Shown piece after piece: positions 7,000 to 14,643 of a DNA stretch of 17,165 bases. The position numbers and the translations under genes were made by a program. This stretch comes from Proteobacteria bacterium UBA6921. GTDB lineage: Bacteria > Pseudomonadota > Gammaproteobacteria > SG8-11. Each line of letters opens with the position of its first letter. Within the stretch, counting starts at the first letter, position 1. The notes under the pieces are model-generated. The model ran no database searches. It worked only from the letters and a program-made list of their open reading frames with translations, and was not told where the DNA came from. Where the stretch lies: the NCBI GenBank assembly GCA_002450895.1, contig DKAR01000162.1:1-17165 (forward strand), given 5' to 3'.

Positions 7000-8598
7000 A
7001 TGACTACACTTGCAACGCGACCCGCGCGTCATGCAATTCTCTGTACTCTATTGATCTCGCTGCCGGCATTTTCTGCGAACGTCCCCCCCACGGAAAAGAA
7101 GGCACCCGAACCCGGCCAGAAACAAATTGAATTTTCCGCATCGAAAGTCGCGAACGTGCGGCGGGCGCGCGAACTCAAAGCCACCGGGGATTACGAATTT
7201 GAAAAGAAAAATTACGAAACTGCGGCATCACTCTACCTCCGTGCGCTGACACTGGCGCCAGACGCCTTCACGACAAAGGACAAGCAGCGAATTGCGGAGC
7301 GCCTGGTCACCGCCGGCCGACGCAAAGAGGCCATCGAAGTGTTGCGTCAGCTCGCGAATGAACGCGGCCGTGCCGCCGAATTTCGAGTTCAGATTGCGAA
7401 ACTGTTGTCCGCAAACGAGGATTACGACGCTGCAATCAAGGAGGTGGACGATGTCCTGGCTCGCGATCGCGGCAACAAATTTGCTTTGCTCGCCAAGGCC
7501 AATTTCCTTCGCACTCAACAGAAATACGCGGAGTCTGCGGACATTTACCGAAAAATTCTTGAAAGCGGCGAGGACTTCGACGCGCGTATCGGCCTCACCT
7601 ACAGCCTGCTCGCCATGGGTGAAAAAACGCGCGCGCGCGATTCGTTCGCGAGCCTGAAGCCCGAAGACGACGATCAACGCGAGCAGATGGAGGGCCTGAA
7701 AAATCACCTGGAATCGGTAACGCACCCTGCCGTGGATTTATACAGCGATACGTTCACCGACTCAGATAACAACAGGAACGCCGATCGGCGCGCCACGATT
7801 CGTGGCACGGGAACAGACTGGGATCTTTCGGCCACCTACAGCACGAAGACAGCCGAATCGGAAGGTGTTGAGTACACCGCAGACACGCTGTCAGCGAGCG
7901 CCAGCGCGAACTTCTCCGAAATCCTTCGGCTCGCGTTCACAGCGGGTCGCGTCACGCTCGGGGCGGCCACGACCAAAGACGTTACGATCAGCGACGTCAC
8001 GGCGGATATGAAGGTTGGCTTCTCACCACCAACCCGGATTACAGTGAGCATCTCGCATAGCGTTTTGACTGCGTCTGGTTACCAGATCGCGAATTTTGTC
8101 GAGCTGCATCAATCCAGCCTTCGTTATACGCGCGCGATCGATTCCAATACAACGGTGTACCTGAACTACAAGTACCAGGAATATTCTGACTCAAACTCCG
8201 CCAACGATTTCCAGGGCTCGGGTCAATACACGTTGTATCGCGCCGGGCCGATCATCAACGCCGGATACGCGTTTCGACACATGAACTTCCGTCGGCCGGC
8301 ATTCAATGGCTATTTTGATCCGCAGGATTATTATTCGAACCAGGTCTTCCTGACGCTGTACTACGAAAACGCCTGGATCTACTTTGACAGCGAAGTGGAT
8401 TACGGACGCCAGCGCTACAGCCGTAATTTCTTTGAATCACATGACGCGTTCATCTATGCGAGCGCTTCGTTGGGAACAACTTCTTTCCGTAAGGCCCGTG
8501 TTGAACTTCACTCGGAATACAACCGCTCCAAACCCGACAAGCTCGACTTCGAATACCATGATCTGCTCGTGAGTGCGCGACTGTCTTACATCTTTTAG
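7000..8598 (+). CDS. TPR and outer-membrane beta-barrel protein, putative polysaccharide exporter
   Basis: A 532-residue exported protein. Residues 1-26 form a signal peptide ending near AFSA. About five TPR-type helical repeats follow (roughly 50-235), for example TGDYEFEKKNYETAASLYLRAL, EDYDAAIKEVDDVL and QKYAESADIYRKIL. From about 245 to the end the sequence is beta-rich with alternating aromatic residues and closes on Phe (ARLSYIF), the usual signal for outer-membrane barrel insertion. This periplasmic-TPR plus barrel plan is that of PgaA and, in separate proteins, AlgK/AlgE. It is shorter than PgaA (about 800 residues). GAGG at 6990-6993 gives an RBS for the ATG at 7000. It lies 52 bp after the small membrane protein and probably closes the operon. 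Likely job: guiding the polymer through the periplasm and out of the cell. Confidence 0.85.
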   Translation: MTTLATRPARHAILCTLLISLPAFSANVPPTEKKAPEPGQKQIEFSASKVANVRRARELKATGDYEFEKKNYETAASLYLRALTLAPDAFTTKDKQRIAERLVTAGRRKEAIEVLRQLANERGRAAEFRVQIAKLLSANEDYDAAIKEVDDVLARDRGNKFALLAKANFLRTQQKYAESADIYRKILESGEDFDARIGLTYSLLAMGEKTRARDSFASLKPEDDDQREQMEGLKNHLESVTHPAVDLYSDTFTDSDNNRNADRRATIRGTGTDWDLSATYSTKTAESEGVEYTADTLSASASANFSEILRLAFTAGRVTLGAATTKDVTISDVTADMKVGFSPPTRITVSISHSVLTASGYQIANFVELHQSSLRYTRAIDSNTTVYLNYKYQEYSDSNSANDFQGSGQYTLYRAGPIINAGYAFRHMNFRRPAFNGYFDPQDYYSNQVFLTLYYENAWIYFDSEVDYGRQRYSRNFFESHDAFIYASASLGTTSFRKARVELHSEYNRSKPDKLDFEYHDLLVSARLSYIF

Positions 8599-8758
8599 CT
8601 TTATTGCGAGACACCGATTTACGGCCTTGGGGCGCCCGCTGGAATCGATAAGAAACAAATGGCAAACCGCGGTTTTTCCGGCGCGGCCCATGACTTTCGA
8701 GGGATTCGCGCAGGGTTAAGACGATGCGCCTTCGCTGTGCCGCAAAGCCAAACTCGGT

Positions 8759-9451
8759 TTATTTCACCGCGAAGCAGTACAGCAGTGCGTCACCGCCCGT
8801 GCTTTTAACCAATTCCATGCCGCATCCGCGCGTCGGGTGCGCGGAGTTCCAGGAAGAGGCCCACGGATCGGAATTGGGACCCATACGATCGTGATGACCG
8901 GTCATCGCAGAACCGTCGTCTCCTTCCTTCGTCCAGTTGCCACAGGTCATGTCGGCAAAAGGCGGTGAAGGCGCAAATGCGGAACCGTCGATTCGCGATC
9001 CCGTGAGGATGTCATGTTTGTTGGGCGTATCGCCGCGTCCATTGACCATTTGTCCCTTTTCGTCGAGCGCGTTCTCCTTGTTGATCTTGTTTTTCGCGGA
9101 GTGCAGATCGTCAATGTTCTTCGCGATCATCACGCCTTTGGCGTTGTACCAGGGACCGGATCCAATACGGTCGCGCGCGTGCACCACGGTCTTGTCGTCA
9201 AACGAAGTTCCTTGCGTGCTGAGATAAGCATGCCACATTTGCTTGCCCGCACCTGCGGCTTCAGCGAGGGACTGGCAGTGTTTGTCTGCGCCATCGATTC
9301 CGCCGAGATTCGCGCCCTTGCCGAGACCGGTACTGGTTACAAAAAACGACATCGGTTTTGACTTGTTGTCTGCCGAATAGCCCGGACCGCTCACCGCCAT
9401 CATGATCGAACTGACCGCAATCACCGACGTCCAAAGCATCACGTTGCGCAT
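8759..9451 (-). CDS. Secreted endostatin / C-type-lectin-like protein
   Basis: A 230-residue exported protein. The ATG at 9451 has AGGAG six to seven bases before it, so I prefer it to the in-frame start at 9511. A signal peptide ends near GYSA (residue 26). The mature part resembles the bacterial endostatin-like (C-type lectin fold) family: GGIDGADKHCQSLAEAAG, MWHAYLST, HDILTGSRIDG, TCGNWTKEG, SWNSAHPTRGC and the C-terminal LLYCF. Its four cysteines (59, 170, 210, 226) could form the two nested disulfides of that fold. The ligand is unknown; similar proteins are often annotated simply as lectins. It is convergent with the exporter operon, and a link to the polysaccharide is tempting but unproven. 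A reasonable promoter lies upstream at 9551-9580. Confidence 0.82.
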   Translation of the reverse strand: MRNVMLWTSVIAVSSIMMAVSGPGYSADNKSKPMSFFVTSTGLGKGANLGGIDGADKHCQSLAEAAGAGKQMWHAYLSTQGTSFDDKTVVHARDRIGSGPWYNAKGVMIAKNIDDLHSAKNKINKENALDEKGQMVNGRGDTPNKHDILTGSRIDGSAFAPSPPFADMTCGNWTKEGDDGSAMTGHHDRMGPNSDPWASSWNSAHPTRGCGMELVKSTGGDALLYCFAVK

Positions 9452-9550
9452 CGAGATCTCCTGTGTAATTTCGTAAAAGGTAGAACCACATGACTGCCGG
9501 GGACTGTTCATCGCGACGCGCGCGATTTCAGCACCTTCCCGGCTGAAAGG

Positions 9551-9580
9551 ATAATAACGAAAGTCTGAAATTACCTACAA
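9551..9580 (-). promoter_or_regulatory. Probable sigma70-type promoter of the endostatin-like gene
   Basis: On the minus strand TTGTAG (plus 9575-9580) and TATTAT (plus 9551-9556) are 18 bp apart. The -10 fits the consensus at five of six positions. It would give a leader of about 90 bases before the ATG at 9451. Confidence 0.45.
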
Positions 9581-9635
9581 TCGATATTCACCGGTAACGC
9601 GTGTTGAATGAGGATGGCTCAGGCAGAACTTCGCA

Positions 9636-12512
9636 TCACTCCGGACCAGCTGAAATGCCAGACAATTCATCCGATTTTTTTTCAGCGGGGCGACTCGCAT
9701 CGCCACCCACGGTGAAGCAGAAGATGGCGCCACGATCCAGTTCGGCGTCCGCCCAAACCTTTCCTCCGTGTCGGTGAATAATGCGCGCCACTGTCGCGAG
9801 TCCGACACCGGTGCCGGGAAACTCAGGACCGTGCAACCGCTGAAAGGCACCAAACAGTTTGTCCGCGTAATTCATATCAAAGCCGGCTCCGTTGTCCTTT
9901 ATACGAAACACGGTTTCGCCTGATTGATTGATCGCGTCGAAGGTGATGACGGGATGCGCGACTTTCCCGGTGTATTTCCAAGCATTCTCGAGCAGATTTT
10001 CCAGAACAAGACGCAAGAGGCGCGAGTCCCCTTTGGCCAACATTCCCGGTGAAATGTTCACGTCGACACTGCGATCGCGATCCACTTCGCGCAGTTGCGC
10101 GACGATTTCTTCGGCGACCTGCGAGAGATTTACGTTTGTGACGTTGATTGATGCGCGCGCCACCCGCGATAGCTCAAGCAAATCGTCGATCAATGTTCCG
10201 AGCCGTTGGACCGAGTGACGAACGCGGCTCAAATAATTGAGGGCCTGCCCGTCGAGCTGCGGCGCATAATCGTCAATCAGCGCCCGACTGAATCCATCGA
10301 TGGCACGCAGCGGAGCACGCAAGTCATGCGACACGGAATATGAAAATGCTTCGAGCTCCTTGTTCGCGCGTTCGAGTTCATAGGTTCGTTCCTCGACGCG
10401 ACGCTCCAGCGTGGCGTTGAGGTTGCGAATTTCTTCTTCGGCGAGTTTTCGCTCCGTGACATCAGTGAATATGACTGCAAATTGATCTTTACGCGGACTG
10501 AAAACCCACGTGTCATACCAGCGACCCAGCTCTTTTGAATAGTTCTGGTACGCCAACGGCTCGCCCGTCAGGGCCACCTTGCCGAAAACATCGATCCAAT
10601 ACTGTTCTGTATTCGGCAATATCTCGCGGATGCGTTTCCCGATCAGTGTCGCGATGGGAACTCCGGTCAGTTTTTCAAACGCCGGATTCGCCTCGAGGTA
10701 GAGATAATCGACCGGTTTGCCCGCGCTATCGCAAATGATTTCGTGCAACGCAAATCCACTCGTCATGTTTTCGAACAAATTTCGGTACTTCGCTTCGCTT
10801 TCCCGCAGCAGCTTTTCCGCCTGTCGCCGATGCGTTACATCGCCCACCATAGCGAGTGCGCCGACGTAGTTTCCGGTTTCATCGGTGAAAGGAGCGGTGT
10901 TCAGTTCAGTCCACACTTCGCTACCATCCTTGCGCTGAAACTTGAAGTCGTGCTGCTCCGCAATACCTTTCTTGCGCCGCTCGACATTTCGAGCCGCAAT
11001 GTTTTTCCCTTCCTCGTCCATGAACTCGAACATCGAACGACCGAGCATTTCGCTGACGGGATAACCCAACATCTGCGCCATCGATCGATTCACAAACGTT
11101 GTGCGCGATTCGGCATCGATGGTCCAGATCCCTTCCTGCGCCGTTTCGACAATCGAGCGATATCGTTTTTCACTGTCGAGCAGCGCCTGCTCTGCCTTCT
11201 TGCGCTCTGTAATATCTTGCAACGCGCCGTAGGAGTAGAGCGCTTTTCCGTCCACATCGGCGATTATTTCGGGGTACACCAGCACCGTACGAATCTCGCC
11301 ATCCTTTGGCTGCAATCGGAACTCAAACGGCTCAGCCGATACTGCCGTTGAAACGCTCGCCTGCACCGTGCTCATCAAACGCTCACGGTCCGCGGGATGC
11401 ACGGCCTCCGTGATGCGCGCAAATATTTCATCGGTTGTTGCCTGAAGTTCGGGGGGCAGACCGTAAATCTGCAATAGCTCACGCGACATGATGAGCCGGT
11501 TCGCTTGCAGGTCCCACCACCAACTGCCGATGTGCGCGACCTCCTGCGCCTTGTTGAGCATTTCCTGCGACTCGCGCGTGGATTGTTCCGCGCGCCGTCG
11601 ATCGGTGACATCGCGAACCGTTCCCTCGACGCCGATGACGTTACCTTTATCATCCAGCAACATCTGGGCGTTTGTTGAAACCCAGAGTTCGGACCCGTCT
11701 CGATGGCGTAGCCGGGCTTCGTACCCTTGCACTCTTCCAGAAGCGCGCAGCGCAAGGAGGAATTTTTCCCGTCCGTCGGGCTCGATGTAAAATTCGGTCA
11801 ATCGTCGCCCCAGCAATTCCTGCGGCGAAAATCCCAAAAGACGTTGTGCGGATTCCGAAGCGCGAACGATGCGTCCTTCCGCGTCGGTGCGATAATACGT
11901 GTCCTGCATATGATTCAGGATTCGACGAAACTCGGTTTCGCTCGAAATCAGCGCGGCACGTTGCTCTCGCGCCAACTGATCCTTGTAACGAAGGCTCACA
12001 TAAAGCAGCGCGCCCAATAACGCGAGGAACATCGGAACAGCAAATGGGTCCCCCGAAGGCGGAGGAATGCCGAGCGATGGAAATAGCGCGATAACGATTG
12101 AAAGATTCAGGGCCAACAGCACCAGTATTCCGCGACCGCCCAACAGAAATCCCGACAACAGAATACTGAGGAACAGAAATGCCGAATTGAATGTGTCGTC
12201 CGGATGAAGCACGGTGATCGCAAACCCGGCCAATGCCGTGGTCAAAACGGAAATCCAGGAAGCGGCGGCGACCCTTCCAGTCCGGCCCAGGAGGAAGGCA
12301 AAAACCAGCACGCCCAAACCGCCCAGCACGACTAAAAAAGTCACGAGAAAATCTGGATACAACAACGCCTGTATTGCAGCGAAGAGCAGCCCGAGCGGAA
12401 TCAATACCAGCAGCAGGCGCGACAAGAGCTGAATCTTTTCGCGAACCTCGGATTCGCTGATGCTCGCGGGAGCATCCGTGAGTTGCCGCGACAGGGCTGC
12501 AAGATCAATCAT
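9636..12512 (-). CDS. Membrane histidine kinase with four PAS domains
   Basis: A 958-residue sensor kinase. The N-terminus has five or six membrane helices between residues 30 and 175, with little periplasmic sequence between them. Four PAS domains follow, at about 193-310, 315-440, 446-566 and 573-690, most closed by a PAC-type DVT(D/E)RR/K motif. A coiled coil (about 690-722) leads to a HisKA dimerisation domain with the phospho-acceptor His729 in SVSHDLRAPLRAI, the variant common in phytochrome-like kinases. The ATPase domain has an N-box Asn843 (ENLLENAWKYTG), G1 box DNGAGF (873-878) and G2 box GTGVGL (900-905). All catalytic boxes look intact. No receiver domain or response regulator is attached or adjacent, so it is an orphan kinase here. 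None of the PAS domains shows a haem or flavin residue I can identify with confidence, so the signal is unknown. No clear RBS precedes the ATG. Confidence 0.95.
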   Translation of the reverse strand: MIDLAALSRQLTDAPASISESEVREKIQLLSRLLLVLIPLGLLFAAIQALLYPDFLVTFLVVLGGLGVLVFAFLLGRTGRVAAASWISVLTTALAGFAITVLHPDDTFNSAFLFLSILLSGFLLGGRGILVLLALNLSIVIALFPSLGIPPPSGDPFAVPMFLALLGALLYVSLRYKDQLAREQRAALISSETEFRRILNHMQDTYYRTDAEGRIVRASESAQRLLGFSPQELLGRRLTEFYIEPDGREKFLLALRASGRVQGYEARLRHRDGSELWVSTNAQMLLDDKGNVIGVEGTVRDVTDRRRAEQSTRESQEMLNKAQEVAHIGSWWWDLQANRLIMSRELLQIYGLPPELQATTDEIFARITEAVHPADRERLMSTVQASVSTAVSAEPFEFRLQPKDGEIRTVLVYPEIIADVDGKALYSYGALQDITERKKAEQALLDSEKRYRSIVETAQEGIWTIDAESRTTFVNRSMAQMLGYPVSEMLGRSMFEFMDEEGKNIAARNVERRKKGIAEQHDFKFQRKDGSEVWTELNTAPFTDETGNYVGALAMVGDVTHRRQAEKLLRESEAKYRNLFENMTSGFALHEIICDSAGKPVDYLYLEANPAFEKLTGVPIATLIGKRIREILPNTEQYWIDVFGKVALTGEPLAYQNYSKELGRWYDTWVFSPRKDQFAVIFTDVTERKLAEEEIRNLNATLERRVEERTYELERANKELEAFSYSVSHDLRAPLRAIDGFSRALIDDYAPQLDGQALNYLSRVRHSVQRLGTLIDDLLELSRVARASINVTNVNLSQVAEEIVAQLREVDRDRSVDVNISPGMLAKGDSRLLRLVLENLLENAWKYTGKVAHPVITFDAINQSGETVFRIKDNGAGFDMNYADKLFGAFQRLHGPEFPGTGVGLATVARIIHRHGGKVWADAELDRGAIFCFTVGGDASRPAEKKSDELSGISAGPE

Positions 12513-12539
12513 TTTTTGCGCCGTTCAAGTAGGTAAGAC

Positions 12540-13508
12540 ATGAAGCTCGGCCCGCAGGCGGCTCAGATCGCGCATATTTTCGTTTGCAAGGATATCAAAA
12601 TACACCGGCGGCTGCGGAAAGGACTGGGATGGATTTCGTCGTGCCGCGGCTTGATGCCGCTGAATTTCGAAGGATTGAAAAAGCAGCGCTTTCGTTGGGC
12701 GTTTGGTGGAATGCAGGTACTAAGGTCGCATTGGCAGAAACTGCTTCCGGCGGCGTCGAACCAGGAAGCGGACAACAAGCTTAGTTTCGGCCAGAAGTTT
12801 GACTATTGTTCCGGTGGCCTGCAGTGGTTCAATAATCCTATTACATTCCTGTTTACGGTCATTCTGCTCATCAACAGCATTTCCTACACGTTCACCCAAT
12901 CCGTGTTTCTTGAACCGATGGCGGGCGCCGGATTGCTCGCACCGTTTGTTTTCATTATTTTCAGCTTGACGAGGTCGCTGTGGGCCCTGCGCGTCCGTTT
13001 GAATTGTACGGCGGAAGCCTTCCGGGCGATGCTTGTTTTGCTAAGTCTCACATGGGTAGTTACGCTGGCCTGCACGCTCGGGCTCACAAAGAAAGCGGGA
13101 GTTTTTTTGCGCACTCCAAAACAGAAAGGAGAGCGCAGCCTGCTGCGCTCACTTCGTATCTTCAACGAGGAAATTATCATTTCTCTGGTGTGTATCGGCG
13201 CCGTGGCCGCACTGCTCGTCGCTAGTCAACCCTCAACCACCGTATGGCTGCTGGGCGGGCAATTGATGTGGCAAGCATTTATTTACAGCGCATCGATCAT
13301 CGTGACGCGCTGGAGTTATTTGAGCGTGTCACTTGCTCATCACAGCAGCGCGCGACTCAGTTCGCGCACGACCGGACAGCGTTTCAATCCCTGTTTTTCA
13401 TTGGTGCACAAACTGAACTGCCGTTGTTCGCCGCCGTTTTCATCGGTCGAATTCGGTACACCTATCAGGAAGCCGGGGCCGATGTTGATGCCGTTGCAAC
13501 CCAGGTGA
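12540..13508 (+). pseudogene. Truncated cellulose-synthase-like family-2 glycosyltransferase (C-terminal remnant)
   Basis: The frame encodes the C-terminal part of a membrane GT2 of the cellulose-synthase-like group. QRFRW (residues 49-53 from 12540) is the acceptor-site QxxRW motif, in the typical setting KKQRFRWAFGGMQVLRSHW. Membrane helices and a closing AGVFLRTPKQKG block follow. The nucleotide-sugar-binding part and its DxD are absent: the sequence begins right beside the divergent kinase gene. Where the family has an acidic (E)D(I/T)E(L/I) catalytic motif, this frame reads VCKDIKIH, so both expected glutamates are lysines (each explained by one G-to-A change); this alignment is my own reading. 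Homology fades near 13330, after which the frame runs through a different gene in the wrong phase to its stop at 13508. I see it as a dead remnant. An alternative is a short expressed fragment of unknown use. Confidence 0.72.
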
Positions 13509-13930
13509 CGCCAACCGTGGGCTACCAGTGGACCGGCCCGGTAACACTTTCTGTCTCGGCGGGGGTCACCCGTGAATATAAGGACGAGACTGGAGCAATC
13601 GAGGATGAATCCACATCGACCGGCGGGTTCGCGCAACTTGGAGCTTTCTACTGGAAGCCGGAGTTGTGCGGTGAAATTCTCGCCTCGTATTCCATGAAGA
13701 CCCAATTCGTATGGTCTCGGCTAAGGGCCAGGCACCGTGTGATTGGCCCCTTCTCCTTGGGTGGCGAGTTTTTTCGTATGGGTAACAAGGACTTTGATGC
13801 CACAGGCATCGGCATACTGGCCGAACATCGTTGGCGCCCAATTACGGCGACAATCAAATTGGGCGCAAACAGCACTTCGTCCAATGATCGTGGCGTTTAC
13901 GGCGGACTCGAGTTTTACGTTCCTTTCTGA
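13244..13930 (+). pseudogene. BcsS-like outer-membrane beta-barrel, 5'-truncated
   Basis: From about 13390 to 13930 this frame encodes a beta-rich sequence ending in Phe (LEFYVPF), with features of the cellulose-biosynthesis protein BcsS family: a TVGYQW strand, a WSRLRARHRVIGPFSLGGE block, then a GNKDFDATGIG turn and a final GVYGGLEF strand. The N-terminal third of the open frame (13244 to about 13380) overlaps the glycosyltransferase frame and reads as nonsense, and there is no signal peptide, so the protein could not reach the outer membrane as it stands. The simplest reading is a deletion that removed the start of this gene and joined it to the end of the glycosyltransferase remnant. BcsS normally sits in cellulose operons, which agrees with the neighbouring cellulose-synthase-like fragment. 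Confidence 0.62.
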
Positions 13931-14321
13931 TTGGCGCTCCGTCGCCCTGCCTTGGCGTAATTGGGGACCAAAAGCCGGACCGCCGGTTCGGTCCTAACAA
14001 TCACGCCACCACCCACGGTTTCAGGCTGAAAATTTCGCAACTTAGCCGGATTTCTGTCATCACTAGACCCCTATCTTCATGTTTTTGCCGTGCTTTTTAC
14101 CAAATGATGTGATAAAGTAACCGGCTACCACGCAGTCGGTGGGATCCGCGTTCGGAGACGCGCAGGCACGTGAGTGAGCGCACCGACGCACTCGGTATTC
14201 GCACCGCTGTTGAATGACACTTTTTTGGGGTTACTGCCATCGCGCGGTAAGGGACGTTGTCGTTAATCAAGCGCACGATCCCCGGCTGGTTCTTAGTGCT
14301 ACGTGCAAAACTGGAGGGTTT
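13931..14321. other. Intergenic region and probable long leader of the small gene at 14322
   Basis: About 390 bp with no gene I can support. TTGCCG at 14085-14090 and TGATAA at 14110-14115 (spacing 19) are a weak promoter candidate for the plus strand and would give a leader of about 200 bases. An in-frame ATG at 14214 would add 36 residues to the downstream protein, but it has no RBS and the added segment looks non-coding. Confidence 0.35.
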
Positions 14322-14558
14322 ATGTCTGACCTGAGCCAATTTGATGTCGTCGAAGTCCAAGAGTGTGATGCCCCGTACGGATCCGGGAACGAAAAATGGT
14401 GCCAGTACAAAATAGCCAATGGCTACACATCAGTTGTTGGCACAAACCGAGGCTCCGTTACTGAAACGCGCCGGTATGCAAAAACATTTGCGACCGAGCT
14501 GAATGAGCGCGCAAAAAACGGGCAGTCTGTTTGGGCTCCAAAGCGGAAAGCCAATTAA
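14322..14558 (+). CDS. Small conserved-looking protein, 78 residues, unknown function
   Basis: A small soluble protein with a strong RBS: GGAGGG at 14313-14318 just before the ATG at 14322. The N-terminus is acidic (DLSQFDVVEVQECD), the middle holds GNEKWCQYKIANGY and GTNRGSVTETRRYAK, and the end is basic (PKRKAN). The WCQY...G...RGS pattern followed by an amphipathic helix (RYAKTFATELNERAK) looks like a small beta-sheet plus helix domain. I have an impression of similar uncharacterised proteobacterial proteins but cannot name a family. Two cysteines (Cys15 and Cys27) are spaced too far apart for a CxxC metal knuckle. It is convergent with the amidotransferase gene, with a hairpin pair between them. 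Confidence 0.72.
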   Translation: MSDLSQFDVVEVQECDAPYGSGNEKWCQYKIANGYTSVVGTNRGSVTETRRYAKTFATELNERAKNGQSVWAPKRKAN

Positions 14559-14583
14559 CATCCCAACTAATTTTCTGCCTCGA

Positions 14584-14625
14584 GTATTTTCAAATACCGG
14601 GCAATTTGGTTAATCCAATTGCCGG
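14584..14625. terminator. Hairpin pair between convergent genes, possible two-way terminator
   Basis: GTATTT (14584-14589) pairs with AAATAC (14592-14597), and CCGGGCAATTTGG (14597-14609) pairs with CCAATTGCCGG (14615-14625) around loop TTAAT, with two single-base bulges. The site sits between the ends of the small gene (14558) and the amidotransferase (14644). The U-tract expected of a classical intrinsic terminator is missing on both sides, so the call rests on the stem and its position. Confidence 0.4.
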
Positions 14626-14643
14626 CGTCGTTAGCGGACCCCG

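Noticed and set aside
8664..8675. Perfect palindrome AAACCGCGGTTT between convergent genes
   Set aside because: The stem without loop is very short and the T-run is weak; not enough for a terminator or operator call.
10743..11351. 202-codon plus-strand ORF
   Set aside because: Antisense to the PAS region of the histidine kinase; no independent support.
12584..12784. 66-codon ORF in another frame within the GT2 remnant
   Set aside because: The family motifs (QRFRW and following helices) lie in the 12540 frame, so this frame is a shadow.
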